In this document: in pieces, positions 33,190 to 42,159 of the stretch
Position numbering within the stretch: the stretch's first letter is position 1
Layout: every line of letters begins with the position of its first letter
Assembly: GCF_020329485.1 (NCBI RefSeq)
Contig: NZ_JAGKJI010000045.1
Coordinates: 1-54,555, forward strand
DNA length: 54,555 bases
Reading direction: 5' to 3'
Origin: Bradyrhizobium cenepequi
GTDB taxonomy: Bacteria > Pseudomonadota > Alphaproteobacteria > Rhizobiales > Xanthobacteraceae
Made by a program: the position numbers and the translations under genes
The notes under the pieces: generated by a model
Told to the model about the DNA's origin: nothing
The model's database searches: none
The model's input: the letters and a program-made list of their open reading frames with translations, nothing else

Positions 33190-35424
33190 CTATCCGTTGC
33201 CTCCGCGCATATCAGCTTCGATGGTCAGGCGCGCGGACTCACTGAAGCGTGATCGATAGACTTGCAGGTTTTCCATCACCCGTTGCACGTAGGTTCGTGT
33301 CTCCACAAACGGAATGCGTTCGACCCAGTCTACCGCGTCCACATTCGGATCGCGCGGATCTCCATAGAGCGCGATCCACTCCCTGGCGCGCCCGCGTCCG
33401 GCATTATAGCCGACAAACGCTAGGACATGGTTGCCGTCGTATGTGTTGACGAGATCGGCGATTTCCGCCGAACCTAGTTGCACGTTATAGCTAGGATCGC
33501 TCAGGAGTCGCTTGGGCTCGAATTTGGTGCCCAGCCGGCGGGCGATGGTTTGCCCTGTCTGGGGCGTCACCTGCATCAATCCATGGGCGTTGGCGGACGA
33601 AACCACCCTCGCATTGAAGGCGCTTTCCGCCCGCGCGAGGGCGTAGACAAGACTTAGGGGTGCCTTCGGTCCAACCGCAACATATTTAGGCAGGCCGAAC
33701 CGGGGAAAGGCATAAGGATCAAAAGCAAGACCGCGCACCAGCGCGTTCTTACCCAGCGTCAGCATGGCACGTGCATCCCTGTATCTCGCGGTTGTTTCAG
33801 CGATCAGCGTCAGCACGCCGACATCGTCGATGCGATCGAGGTCGGCGACGAACGGAATGACCAAGTCCTGATTGCCGGTTGCGTAAAGAAGCTCGACGGC
33901 TCGGACCAGATCGATATTGCGCAAGGTCGCGCGCTGCGTGTCATTCAACTTCGGCGGCCGGCGTAACGCGATCTTGCGCTGACCGAGACGCGCGCCTGCA
34001 AGCTGTCCGTAATAGGCCGCGGAGTGCCGCGCCGCTCCCTCGTAATAGCGGCGTGCCTCGCGACTGTGGCCGGCGGCTTCGGCCGCTCGTCCGAGCCAAT
34101 AGCCGGCGCGGGCGAGCGATGTCGGATGCGTTGTGATCTGCGGCATGCGAGCGAAGTGCTGCGCTGCCGTATGTGGGTCGTTGAGAAACCGAAGTGCAAT
34201 CCATCCTGCGGTGAACAGTTGGTCGACGCGCAGGGATTCCTTGGACGGGAGGACGGCCTCGCTGGCGATCCGGTAGGCGAGGCGGACCTTGCCGTCGTCA
34301 AGCAGCTTGCGGACCAGGATGCGGCGCTCGGTCCACCACGCATCGGGATCGCGGATTGCGCCGGGATCGCGAGAGACCGACAGCATCAGTGCGGCGGCCT
34401 CGCCAACGTGGCCGCCGCGGCGCAACCATTGAATGCGAGTGAACATATAGGCGGGGTCGGCACGCGCGGCCATCGGCACGGCGTTGAGCAGCGTATGCGC
34501 ATTGCCCGCCTTGTGGTTAACGGCCGCACGCGCCTTCACGATGGCCATCGCGGTCGCTCCGAGGCGACTTGCCGCGCGCATTGCACCATCGAGATCATTG
34601 GCATAAAGCCGAGAACTCATGCGTGCCCTGTGATCGGCCGTTGTCAGGAGCGGCCCAAAGGTCGCGAGCACCTGCTCTTCGAGCTGAGCGGAGAAGTTGC
34701 CGTCGTGCCAGGCGGAGCGGGCGTATTCTTGTGCCGCGCGTCGATTGCCACGGGTCAGGTGCGCGCGGGCGATAGCGAGCTTACCAAGCGCGCTGAGCGG
34801 CTCTTGCCCGGAGAAGAACGCGAAGACGACGCTGGGCTCGCTCCGCTCGATCCAAAGCCGGACCTCTGCACGTCGCCGAAATAAATTGATACTGGGCCAG
34901 GATGGGTGGGCGCGCACGAACACGGCGTAACGGGCCGAACTCATCGCTTCGTTGCCGATATCACCGGAGCGCAGCGTCACCCACTCCACGAGTCCCTTGC
35001 CGATGGTGTCATGAACCTGGTCGCGCCGATCTGCCGCCGCGTTTATTTTGCCTCGACGCGCCAAACGGATCGCATCTTTGATCGTTTGGATCTCCGCGCG
35101 GGACGGCATACCCAGGGGTGAAGCTGCGGATGTCCGTGCCATCGACGAAAGAAAGCGGCCGATCGCGTCAGGGGCTGTTGGAGCAGCCGTTTGGTTCGGG
35201 TGAGAAGGTGACACAGGGGAACGCTGCTGGATCTTGCGCAGATTCGCCGCAAGGTGCTCCTCCGGCGCAGTCGCACCGCCCGTACGCGGTTTGGCCGCGA
35301 GCTTGCCGCCGTCAGACACCTCAATATCGCGCTGCTTCTCGTCATTTGGCGCACCAATCGCGTGAGAGCCGAACAGAACTGCGCCGGTCACGAGCGAAAT
35401 TTGCGCAATGCGGATATGAATCAT
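33190..35424 (-). CDS. Soluble lytic murein transglycosylase (Slt70-like)
   Basis: This 744-aa exported protein has a signal peptide (about residues 6-25), a long helical superhelical middle built of tetratricopeptide-like repeats (about 200-560) and a C-terminal goose-lysozyme-like domain. The catalytic Glu is about residue 600 in ALARAESAFNARVVSS, followed by ANAHGLMQVTPQTG and VGYNAGRGRA. It cleaves peptidoglycan to anhydromuropeptides. The start at 35424 places the signal peptide correctly. Muropeptide recycling products would feed the murQ/nagK enzymes encoded 7 kb away, though there is no operon link. Confidence 0.9.
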   Translation of the reverse strand: MIHIRIAQISLVTGAVLFGSHAIGAPNDEKQRDIEVSDGGKLAAKPRTGGATAPEEHLAANLRKIQQRSPVSPSHPNQTAAPTAPDAIGRFLSSMARTSAASPLGMPSRAEIQTIKDAIRLARRGKINAAADRRDQVHDTIGKGLVEWVTLRSGDIGNEAMSSARYAVFVRAHPSWPSINLFRRRAEVRLWIERSEPSVVFAFFSGQEPLSALGKLAIARAHLTRGNRRAAQEYARSAWHDGNFSAQLEEQVLATFGPLLTTADHRARMSSRLYANDLDGAMRAASRLGATAMAIVKARAAVNHKAGNAHTLLNAVPMAARADPAYMFTRIQWLRRGGHVGEAAALMLSVSRDPGAIRDPDAWWTERRILVRKLLDDGKVRLAYRIASEAVLPSKESLRVDQLFTAGWIALRFLNDPHTAAQHFARMPQITTHPTSLARAGYWLGRAAEAAGHSREARRYYEGAARHSAAYYGQLAGARLGQRKIALRRPPKLNDTQRATLRNIDLVRAVELLYATGNQDLVIPFVADLDRIDDVGVLTLIAETTARYRDARAMLTLGKNALVRGLAFDPYAFPRFGLPKYVAVGPKAPLSLVYALARAESAFNARVVSSANAHGLMQVTPQTGQTIARRLGTKFEPKRLLSDPSYNVQLGSAEIADLVNTYDGNHVLAFVGYNAGRGRAREWIALYGDPRDPNVDAVDWVERIPFVETRTYVQRVMENLQVYRSRFSESARLTIEADMRGGNG

Positions 35425-35474
35425 CTGGCCATCAAAGTCCCTGCTGCGATAGGGGCCGGTGAAAGTGGATGGGA

Positions 35475-36014
35475 CTAGAATTTTTCGCCTGGATACGCGC
35501 CCCACAATTTTGTTTGACGGATATATCCTCTTCGTCCCTTGACGCGCACGCGGCACCAGCGTCCGTCGCACCGGTCGATGTGAACCAGCACGTTCTGCTG
35601 CACGATTGCGACAATCGGTGCGTCTGCGGCCGGACTGGCGCGCAGCGAGACCGGCTTGGCTCTATGCCATGGAGCGACCAGTGCCGTCTTTTTGCCGGAA
35701 AGCAAGGCGCCCAACATCCATCCCTCCTGCCCCTCCCAATCGCGGATTCGCCGCCAATGTTCGAATTCGGCAGTTATCTCGACCGGAACCTCCTGGCCGA
35801 CGAACGTCCATTTAAGAGGGTAGTCGATACCCGGTCCCAGACGCACGTTCGCAGGCGCGGCCTTTACAGAAGCGAAGCGAGGTAGCGGAAGGCCGGTCGT
35901 CTGTCCGACATCCGATGCGGATGCGTGGGCCGTGTGCAGACCCAGGACGATGGCTGAGAGGATCAAGCGCCGGAAGAAGTGGCGCTTCGGAACTCGTAGC
36001 GTTGAGTGCGACAA
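35475..36014 (-). CDS. Exported SH3-domain protein
   Basis: This 179-aa protein begins with a signal peptide (RRLILSAIVLGLHTAHASA) and contains two bacterial SH3-type repeats, about residues 45-105 (ANVRLGPGIDYPLKWTFVG to GWMLGALLSG) and 120-175 (VSLRASPAADAPIVAIVQ to GYIRQTKLWG). Such proteins bind the cell wall. It lies just upstream of, and in the same direction as, the lytic transglycosylase gene, which suggests a cell-wall pair. Confidence 0.85.
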   Translation of the reverse strand: MSHSTLRVPKRHFFRRLILSAIVLGLHTAHASASDVGQTTGLPLPRFASVKAAPANVRLGPGIDYPLKWTFVGQEVPVEITAEFEHWRRIRDWEGQEGWMLGALLSGKKTALVAPWHRAKPVSLRASPAADAPIVAIVQQNVLVHIDRCDGRWCRVRVKGRRGYIRQTKLWGAYPGEKF

Positions 36015-36239
36015 AAGGTGACCGGTTCAGATGTTCGGACGGAGTTCGAGCTTGCAGCTCAACCTCGGTCACATGTTATGAACATCGTCTTAAGCAGCGA
36101 GTCGAACCGGCCTCCATCGTGCAGTAGTGCTTGTGGTCAGCATCGTAGACAGAACAGAGCTTCTGTCGCCAATTCCTATGGTGTTGTCTGCGTTGTTATC
36201 GACGGATTTTGACCTGAGAGGAAGACCGTCGGTTTCAAC

Positions 36240-36256
36240 GTCAGGATTTTCCTGAC
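36240..36256. promoter_or_regulatory. Palindrome GTCAGG-N5-CCTGAC upstream of the histidine kinase
   Basis: GTCAGG-ATTTT-CCTGAC is a perfect 6-5-6 inverted repeat about 120 bp before the kinase start. Two related copies with a 5-bp spacer lie at 40098 and 40182 just beyond the response-regulator gene. It is a candidate operator, possibly for that regulator. The remaining bases of the gap 36015-36375 show no other structure I can support. Confidence 0.5.
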
Positions 36257-36375
36257 AGAGCAGCCGCGGATATGATCCTTGGCAAGACAAACTCTGAACT
36301 AAGACAGGCCAGGAAGCTTGCAGATGAGTGCCCATCATTGTTGAATCTGATGCGAGAGAGGATGCACGCGAACAT

Positions 36376-38451
36376 ATGAATGTCGTCGAGCGATTTTCTA
36401 AAGGCGGCGGCAAGCAGGCTGTTTGGCTGTTCATCGCGCTTGCTCTGAGTGCGGCTATTCCGGTGCTTCTGCTCGGGGGATGGATGGCGTATATTACGGC
36501 TGACCGTGAGCGCAGTTACGCACGCCAGGTGGCCACAGAAGCTCTCACGCAAGTCGCGCACCGAATTGAAGGAGAGATTTCCAGAGAAATGCTGGTTGCC
36601 AAGACGCTTGCGAACTCGACTGCGCTTGACCGTGGTAACCTGAATGACTTTTACCAGGAGGCGACGCGGCTAGTCGCCGACCGTCCCTTGTGGGAAACAG
36701 CGTCGCTGACGAAACCGGATCTGGAGCAGGTCCTTAACGTGTTGCGGCCGCTTGGTGATCCTCTCGGCCCGGTAACGGATATGGACAGCTTTAATGCTGT
36801 CCTCCGCGCCCGCAAGCCCGTCTTGGGAGGACTCGGCGCCTACCAGCCTGCAATCGGCAAAAGGCTGGTGGCTTTGCGTATCCCCGTTATCCGGGATGGC
36901 GAGCTTCGCTACGTGCTGACCATCGGCCTCCTGCCTGACCAGATCAGCACGATCTTGGGGGAAGCCGGATTGCCCGCCGGGTGGGCGGGAACGGTCGTTG
37001 ATGCAAAGGAAAGAATTGTCGCCCGCACTCCAGACAACGAACTTGCGAGCGGAGATGCCAAGACGCCTGCCGTACAGGAAGCTATTGCTCGCGGCAAATC
37101 CAATTCGTTGCGCACCAAGACCAGTGAGGGGCTCGACGTTGAAACCGTCCATCGCGCGTTGGCTGGCACTGACGGCTGGTCGGTGCATGTGGGGGTGCCT
37201 GTATCGGAGCTTAATGCGCCCGTATCTCGCTCCCTGCGCCTGTTGATCGGAGGAACGACCGCGAGCTTGGCATTGGCACTCGCCCTTGGATTGGTGATCG
37301 CGCGGGAAATCGCCCAGCGACGCCATCTCGAGGCGCTCCGCTCGGCTGCCGCGCTGCTGGACAGTGAAAAACGGGGCGCATTGGCCATTGATGCCGCGGA
37401 ACTCGGTACGTGGCGCTGGGATCTGGCCGCAAACGAGTTCAACGGCTGCAATCGCTTTTGTATGCTGCTTGGGTTGCCTGGCGCTGCATCCGGTGCAACG
37501 AAGTGGTCTGCAGATGAAGTTTTTGCACTGGTGGAGTCATCGTATCGATCTGCTCTGTCGTCGTTCGCCACGACTTGCCTTGAAAGCGGCAAATCAAGCA
37601 GCGTCGAGTTTCCCATTCGGACACAGAATCGCGGTGAGTATTGGCTACGGGCTGCCGGAAGGGCTGAGGGGCAATCCAATCACCGTCGTGTAATTCACGG
37701 AGTATTGGCCGATATCGACGTCCTCAAGCGCGCGGAGACCGAGAGATCCCATTTGCTGCGGCGGTTGGCATCAGCTCAGGAAGAGGAGCAGCGGCGGATT
37801 TCCCGCGAATTGCACGATCAAGTTGGACAAACGGTAACAGGACTGTCGCTTGGACTAAAGGCGCTTGAACAAGGATTGGCCCAAGGAAAAGATTTAAGTG
37901 TGGCAGGCGAGCAAGTGCGCTGGCTTCAGGAGCTTGCCATCCAGATCGGTCGTGACATTCATCGCTCTGCTTCGGACCTGCGGCCAACAGCCATCGATGA
38001 TCTGGGCCTTTTCAAGGCTATCGGAGCCTACGTCGCGGAATGGCAGGAGCGCTATGATATCGATGTCGATATGCAGACGTTTGGGCAAGACAATCCATTA
38101 CCGCTTGACGCCGCAGTCGTACTATACCGGATCGTGCAGGAAGGGCTGACCAACGTTCTCAAGCATGCCCACGCAAGCAAAGTCAGCATCATACTTGAGC
38201 GGAAGTTGGAAGTGTTTGTGCTCGTTCTTGAGGACGATGGAGTTGGTTTTGATCCGGACGACCGGGTGCGGCCAGACGGCGGCGAGGTCTCGGGTCTGGG
38301 GCTCTCTGGTATGAGAGAACGGGTAGCGCTTCTGGGCGGCACTATCGCCGTGGAATCTGCTCCAGGGAGAGGGAGCACGATCTTTGTGAACATACCGTTG
38401 GAGGAGCCAGACGGCGAAACAGATGACACCCATTCGCATCAGCCTGGTTGA
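36376..38451 (+). CDS. Membrane-bound sensor histidine kinase (NarL/FixL-type output)
   Basis: A 691-aa kinase with two membrane helices (about residues 14-40 and 290-312) enclosing a periplasmic Cache-like sensor, then a PAS-like domain (about 335-455), a HisKA_3 dimerisation domain with phospho-His480 (ISRELHDQVGQTVTGL) and an HATPase domain (DDGVGFDPDD, GLGLSGMRERVALLGG). It probably phosphorylates the regulator encoded next, whose gene overlaps its end by 29 bp. The stimulus is unknown. I chose ATG 36376 behind GAGAGAGG; a GTG at 36328 is possible. Confidence 0.88.
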   Translation: MNVVERFSKGGGKQAVWLFIALALSAAIPVLLLGGWMAYITADRERSYARQVATEALTQVAHRIEGEISREMLVAKTLANSTALDRGNLNDFYQEATRLVADRPLWETASLTKPDLEQVLNVLRPLGDPLGPVTDMDSFNAVLRARKPVLGGLGAYQPAIGKRLVALRIPVIRDGELRYVLTIGLLPDQISTILGEAGLPAGWAGTVVDAKERIVARTPDNELASGDAKTPAVQEAIARGKSNSLRTKTSEGLDVETVHRALAGTDGWSVHVGVPVSELNAPVSRSLRLLIGGTTASLALALALGLVIAREIAQRRHLEALRSAAALLDSEKRGALAIDAAELGTWRWDLAANEFNGCNRFCMLLGLPGAASGATKWSADEVFALVESSYRSALSSFATTCLESGKSSSVEFPIRTQNRGEYWLRAAGRAEGQSNHRRVIHGVLADIDVLKRAETERSHLLRRLASAQEEEQRRISRELHDQVGQTVTGLSLGLKALEQGLAQGKDLSVAGEQVRWLQELAIQIGRDIHRSASDLRPTAIDDLGLFKAIGAYVAEWQERYDIDVDMQTFGQDNPLPLDAAVVLYRIVQEGLTNVLKHAHASKVSIILERKLEVFVLVLEDDGVGFDPDDRVRPDGGEVSGLGLSGMRERVALLGGTIAVESAPGRGSTIFVNIPLEEPDGETDDTHSHQPG

Positions 38452-39076
38452 TGATCATCCCGTTGTGCTCGCCGGGATCAGGGCCCTTCTACAGGTGGCG
38501 CCTGAGGTCGAGCTTGTCGGCGAAGCGAATACCGCTGCAGCGGGTCTAAAGATCATTTGCGAATGCTCTCCTGATATCGCCGTAATCGATCTTTCGCTAC
38601 CGGACATGAGCGGCATGGAACTTGCGCGCAAGGTGAGCAAACACTGCCCAGAGGTGAAAATCGTTGTGCTCACCGTTCACGAAGATCGTGCTTACGTCCA
38701 TCCCGTCTTCGAGGCGGGGGCCAGGGGCTATCTCTTGAAACGGTCGGCTGGGGACGAATTGCTACGCGCGATCCGAATCGTGAAGCAGGGCGACACCTAT
38801 CTTGATCCTGCAATAGCCGAGAAGACGTCGGTGACCGTTCTTCATCCGCCTTCCGCAGCTGGCGCTGATGACGGGAAACTCAGCCGGCGCGAAGAGGACG
38901 TACTCAGGCTTGTGGCTCAGGGACTCAGCAACAAGCAGATCGCCGGGCAGCTAGGGGTTAGCATCAAAAGTGTTGAGACCTACAAGGCGCGTGCGTCTGA
39001 AAAGAAGGGGCTCCGCAGCCGCGCGGATATCGTTCGCTTTGGGGTCAGCCACGGCTGGCTTATTGCGCCCAACTGA
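38423..39076 (+). CDS. LuxR/FixJ-family response regulator
   Basis: This 217-aa regulator has a receiver domain (residues 1-120) with Asp10-Asp11, phospho-acceptor Asp56 (DIAVIDLSLPDMSG) and conserved Lys (YLLKRSAGDE), and a LuxR-type helix-turn-helix (about 150-210, LSRREEDVLRLVAQGLSNKQ, IAGQLGVSIKSVETYKAR). It overlaps the kinase gene by 29 bp. The DNA-binding part resembles NodW/FixJ-like regulators of rhizobia. It may bind the TGTCAGG-N5-CCTGACA palindromes at 36240, 40098 and 40182; that is an inference from position and symmetry. Confidence 0.9.
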   Translation: MTPIRISLVDDHPVVLAGIRALLQVAPEVELVGEANTAAAGLKIICECSPDIAVIDLSLPDMSGMELARKVSKHCPEVKIVVLTVHEDRAYVHPVFEAGARGYLLKRSAGDELLRAIRIVKQGDTYLDPAIAEKTSVTVLHPPSAAGADDGKLSRREEDVLRLVAQGLSNKQIAGQLGVSIKSVETYKARASEKKGLRSRADIVRFGVSHGWLIAPN

Positions 39077-39382
39077 ATAACGCATTTCGACCGAACGCTG
39101 CGGATCGACTTCCTTGAGAATACGATCCTTGGGCTGGTAATCCGGGCACTCTAGTAGCTTTTATCCGGTCTTCCCGACAAAGCATCAGGAACAACCTTTC
39201 AGACTGGGCGGCAGACCATCAACTGATAGCTAAGACCTAGAGATGCGTCGTCTAGCCAACGGTGCAGGAGACTTGGCCGACTCCTTGGCTTCGATGACCA
39301 CCTCCACATGGCTCAGATGTCGTTTTCGAGCAGATGCGTCGGCAGCAAAAGGTCCGCCCTGGGACTTGTTGATCGCATCGAT
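39077..39382. other. Intergenic region, nothing supported
   Basis: About 300 bp follow the response-regulator gene. I see no conserved reading frame, RNA gene or terminator-like hairpin that I can support. Confidence 0.4.
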
Positions 39383-39571
39383 TCAGGCGAGCGAACCGTT
39401 CAACTTCTGCTGAACGTCCTCGGCCCGAGAGTCGTTATTGCAGATCAGGCAGATTGCTTTCGACGTCAGCTGGCCGTTTACACCTATCCGTTCGTAACGG
39501 TGCGGCGTTCTCTCCGAACACGGCTCGCAGTAGGCCAAAGGTCGATTCTCACTTCTTTTGCCGCTGAACAT
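39383..39571 (-). CDS. Small zinc-ribbon-like protein (62 aa)
   Basis: This 62-aa protein starts at ATG 39571 with GGGGG about eight bases upstream. It has two Cys-x-x-Cys pairs (YCEPCSERTPHRY and ICLICNND) about 26 residues apart, the arrangement of a zinc ribbon, flanked by basic residues. I cannot name a family. A small zinc protein next to a two-component system could be an RNA- or protein-binding adaptor. Codon use looks coding but length makes the call tentative. Confidence 0.55.
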   Translation of the reverse strand: MFSGKRSENRPLAYCEPCSERTPHRYERIGVNGQLTSKAICLICNNDSRAEDVQQKLNGSLA

Positions 39572-39603
39572 TTCATAGCCCCCAGGTTGTGTATTGAACG
39601 TCG

Positions 39604-39801
39604 CTACCTTTTCCTCGTCGCAAGCAATTCAATTGTCACCAACCCTAGAATAATGATCGCCGACGTTAGAGCTTGGCTCCTGAGCGCGGCGCTTGGTATT
39701 CCAAACTCGTAGTGAGCGATGTACGCCAGGGAATAGGCAACGAATGCCGCGGTGCACGAAACGAATACAAATGTGAGTGCGAGATCAGCAAGCTTCTTCA
39801 C
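39604..39801 (-). CDS. Small two-helix membrane protein (65 aa)
   Basis: A 65-aa frame starting at GTG 39801, with AGGTAAG six bases upstream. Residues 5-30 (LADLALTFVFVSCTAAFVAY) and 42-59 (LTSAIIILGLVTIELLA) are membrane helices, and the C-terminus is basic (TRKR), typical of a two-helix small inner-membrane protein. It lies 33 bp upstream of, and in line with, the zinc-ribbon gene. Function unknown. Confidence 0.55.
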   Translation of the reverse strand: MKKLADLALTFVFVSCTAAFVAYSLAYIAHYEFGIPSAALRSQALTSAIIILGLVTIELLATRKR

Positions 39802-40097
39802 GTGCGCTTACCTAGTGCGATCAACACGCCGGCCAGACTTCGTGACAGTTTGTTGTGTGGGAGCCGAGGTTGCTTCAAAAGACCCTGGGCCGTTTCGATG
39901 CAGAGCGATCGCCAGCATTCTCGTGGAAGGGAGAGCATGAGCCGAAGCGTAAGGTATCCGACTGACAAGGAGGTGTTGGCTCCGGCGTTTGCGTCGGCCG
40001 GATCTGGCAAGGTCCTTCGCTGAACACGGCCCAGCACGGGGATGTTTTTGCTCCGATATTAGCTCCAGTCATCATAAAGGGAGCGCGACGTTAGAAA

Positions 40098-40116
40098 TGT
40101 CAGGAAAAGCCTGTCA
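40098..40116. promoter_or_regulatory. Imperfect palindrome TGTCAGG-N5-CCTGTCA
   Basis: Related to the perfect copy at 40182 with one mismatched position in the right arm. Its start is 84 bp from that copy, close to eight helical turns, so proteins bound at both would face the same side. Confidence 0.45.
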
Positions 40117-40181
40117 GAAGCGGAGGAAGAACAATTGTGATAGGCGGTTGGGTGATCACCCACCAGCAAGACTCGCTGACC

Positions 40182-40200
40182 TGTCAGGGCTTTCCTGACA
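40182..40200. promoter_or_regulatory. Perfect palindrome TGTCAGG-GCTTT-CCTGACA
   Basis: A 7-5-7 inverted repeat about 65 bp before the small membrane-protein gene at 40265, where an operator for a dimeric regulator would be expected. Same half-site and spacer length as the copy upstream of the histidine kinase. Confidence 0.55.
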
Positions 40201-40264
40201 AGACGGCGTGTCGGCGTCCTCTTAAACGGTCCATGGAGTATTATAGGATCCGGATGATAATAGC

Positions 40265-40453
40265 ATGATCGCTACCGTGGGGTTGGCACTTTTGGTGCTT
40301 CTTGTGGCGCTCATCTATATCCTAGGACCGACCTACGGCAACGAATACCCGCATTGGCGCCGGATCAACTCTGCGCAGTCGCTTCATGCGCGCATCGTGC
40401 TGATCTGCTTGGGGTTCGGAATAGCGGCGCTTCTGAAATCAATGCCGAGCTAG
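40265..40453 (+). CDS. Small membrane protein (62 aa)
   Basis: This 62-aa protein has a strong N-terminal membrane helix (ATVGLALLVLLVALIYILG) and a weaker one near the C-terminus (ARIVLICLGFGIAALLK), with NEYPHWRRINSAQS between. GGATGATAATAGC precedes the ATG. It stands just after the perfect TGTCAGG palindrome and may be under the nearby two-component system. No family is recognised. Confidence 0.5.
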   Translation: MIATVGLALLVLLVALIYILGPTYGNEYPHWRRINSAQSLHARIVLICLGFGIAALLKSMPS

Positions 40454-40591
40454 CGGCATTTTGGCGCTTACCATATTGGCAGGAGCGAAGCGCGATCGAT
40501 GGTTTCTCAGTTCGGAGCAGCTCTAGTCGTCCTAAAATCCGTCATCGTAGCTGGAACATCCCGAATTGTTGCGCAGCAGGAGACGAAGCCG

Positions 40592-40678
40592 ATGATCGGT
40601 GTTTCAGTCGCTATTCTGATCGCGTTGAGCATAGGAATATTTATCGCACATGCGCTCGATGCCTGGCGAGCAAACTGA
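40592..40678 (+). CDS. Very small single-helix membrane protein (28 aa)
   Basis: A 28-aa frame (MIGVSVAILIALSIGIFIAH...) starts at ATG 40592 with AGGAG nine bases upstream and is almost one membrane helix. A longer in-frame start at 40499 would add 31 residues but has poorer ribosome spacing. It may be a real membrane peptide; length forbids certainty. It ends one base before the amidohydrolase remnant in the same frame. Confidence 0.3.
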   Translation: MIGVSVAILIALSIGIFIAHALDAWRAN

Positions 40679-41023
40679 TGGATCAATTGCGGCGAGCAAG
40701 CGATCCAATGTAGCAAGGACGATCCGAATCTGCGGAAGATGCTCGAGCTGCTGTCGAAGGGCAATTTCTGGGTCATGCTGTCGCTCGGGGAGAAGACCTC
40801 AAAAGCCGATCCGCCTTGGGACGATGTCATCCCCATCGCACGCACCTATATCGTGGCCGCGCCGGACCGCTGCGTCTGGGCCACCGACTGGCCGCATCCG
40901 GTTTCGATCGTGCAGCCACCCAACGCCGCCGATCTGCTCGAGCTCATGTACAAGTATGCGCCTGATGAAGCGACGTTGGAAAAGATCCTCGTGCACAATC
41001 CGGCAAAACCATTCGGATTCTAG
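40679..41023 (+). pseudogene. Amidohydrolase-2 family enzyme, C-terminal remnant
   Basis: About 115 residues match the C-terminal part of TIM-barrel amidohydrolases (NFWVMLSLGE, PPWDDVIPIARTYIVAAPDR, VWATDWPHPVS with the metal-binding Asp, LVHNPAKPFGF). Whole enzymes are about 280-330 residues and carry an N-terminal metal-binding His pair, absent here. No start with a ribosome site precedes it, and a stop lies directly upstream in frame. It is a truncated gene. A short, featureless gap follows to 41145. Confidence 0.75.
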
Positions 41024-41145
41024 CCTGGATCATGATCGGCTTGCGCGCGAGACGCGTTTGTTACGTTTCGGCGAGGTCGTTTCCGGCGTGAAACTGGTGC
41101 GGCGGCGCTCCAGCTTGCGATTGCCACCCAGCGATTAGTCAGCTG

Positions 41146-42159
41146 TCAAAATGTCTCGGTGATCTTGCTCAGGCGAGGAGGACGATCCGGGTCAAATCCG
41201 CAGGCGCGCGCCGTCTGCTCGATCATCCGATAGGCTGGAACGAGCATGGTGATCGGGTCGGTGGCGGGGTCATCCTCGGCCAACCAGGGCAGCGAGCCAC
41301 GCGGTCCGCCGCAAAGATGCAGCGCGATATCTTGCTCGCGCAATTCGTCTGCAAGCGCGTCCACCATAGCCGCCGTTTCATCCATGAGGCGCATCATCAC
41401 AACCGGCGTGCGCGATGATAGCGCGGCCCGCGGCCCATGCTGCAGCTCGGCGGCGCTCAGACCGATGGAAGGCAGGCGCAGGATTTCCGAGAGTTTGAGC
41501 GCGATCTCCCGCGCCGAACCCAGGCCCAGGCCCCGCGCCGCCACAAACACGGCTGATGCCTTGGCGAGATCATCGGCAACCTCGGACCAGTCGAGCGCCA
41601 GCGCGCGGTGCAGGCGCTCAGGCAGCCTGTCGAGGGCTGACCGCAGCGCACGATCTTCCGCCAGCTCGGCAACAAGTCCGGCGCTGGCGGCCATCGAGCC
41701 GATCACGGTCTTGGTCGCCGCTACAGAGTGCTCGCTGCCTGCTTCGATCGGAACGACGAACTCCGCTTCGTCAGCCACTGGCGAGGAGGTCGCATTGACG
41801 ATGGCGATGGTGCGGGCGCCCGCGGCGCGCGCCGACCTCGTCGCTGCGACAAGATCCGGACTGCGCCCGGATTGCGAGATCACGATGAACAACGCATGGC
41901 GCAGCATCAAGGGCGTGCGAAATGCCGTGATCACCGAAGGAGCGCTGGCTGAGACGGGAAGGCGAAGCCGCGTCTCGACAAGATATCTTAAGAAAACCGC
42001 AGCATGCCCAGAGCTTCCCCGGCCGCACACGACGCACAGGGGAGCGGAGCCAATCCCAATTCGCTGTGCGACGTCGCGCGTGGCGTGACGGTTACGAACG
42101 ATGTTGGCGACAACATCCGCGCTTTCCCCGATTTCGCTCGCCATCGCGGATGTTGTCAC
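41146..42159 (-). CDS. SIS-domain glucosamine-6-phosphate deaminase (NagB-II/AgaS-like)
   Basis: This 337-aa protein has two SIS sugar-isomerase domains like the C-terminal half of GlmS but lacks the glutaminase domain, so it works as a deaminase. Signatures are CGRGSSGHAAVF, ISQSGRSPDLVAA, EHSVAATKTVIGS and GLGLGSAREIALKLSE with SAAELQHGPRAAL. It would convert glucosamine-6-phosphate to fructose-6-phosphate, completing the route from MurQ, NagK and NagA. The chosen start is the GTG at 42159, which overlaps the murQ stop by GTGA; an ATG at 42144 is an alternative. Confidence 0.88.
   Translation of the reverse strand: MTTSAMASEIGESADVVANIVRNRHATRDVAQRIGIGSAPLCVVCGRGSSGHAAVFLRYLVETRLRLPVSASAPSVITAFRTPLMLRHALFIVISQSGRSPDLVAATRSARAAGARTIAIVNATSSPVADEAEFVVPIEAGSEHSVAATKTVIGSMAASAGLVAELAEDRALRSALDRLPERLHRALALDWSEVADDLAKASAVFVAARGLGLGSAREIALKLSEILRLPSIGLSAAELQHGPRAALSSRTPVVMMRLMDETAAMVDALADELREQDIALHLCGGPRGSLPWLAEDDPATDPITMLVPAYRMIEQTARACGFDPDRPPRLSKITETF

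Noticed and set aside
39308..39712. A 134-codon plus-strand frame
   Set aside because: It overlaps the better supported minus-strand zinc-ribbon and membrane-protein genes and has no ribosome site or family similarity.
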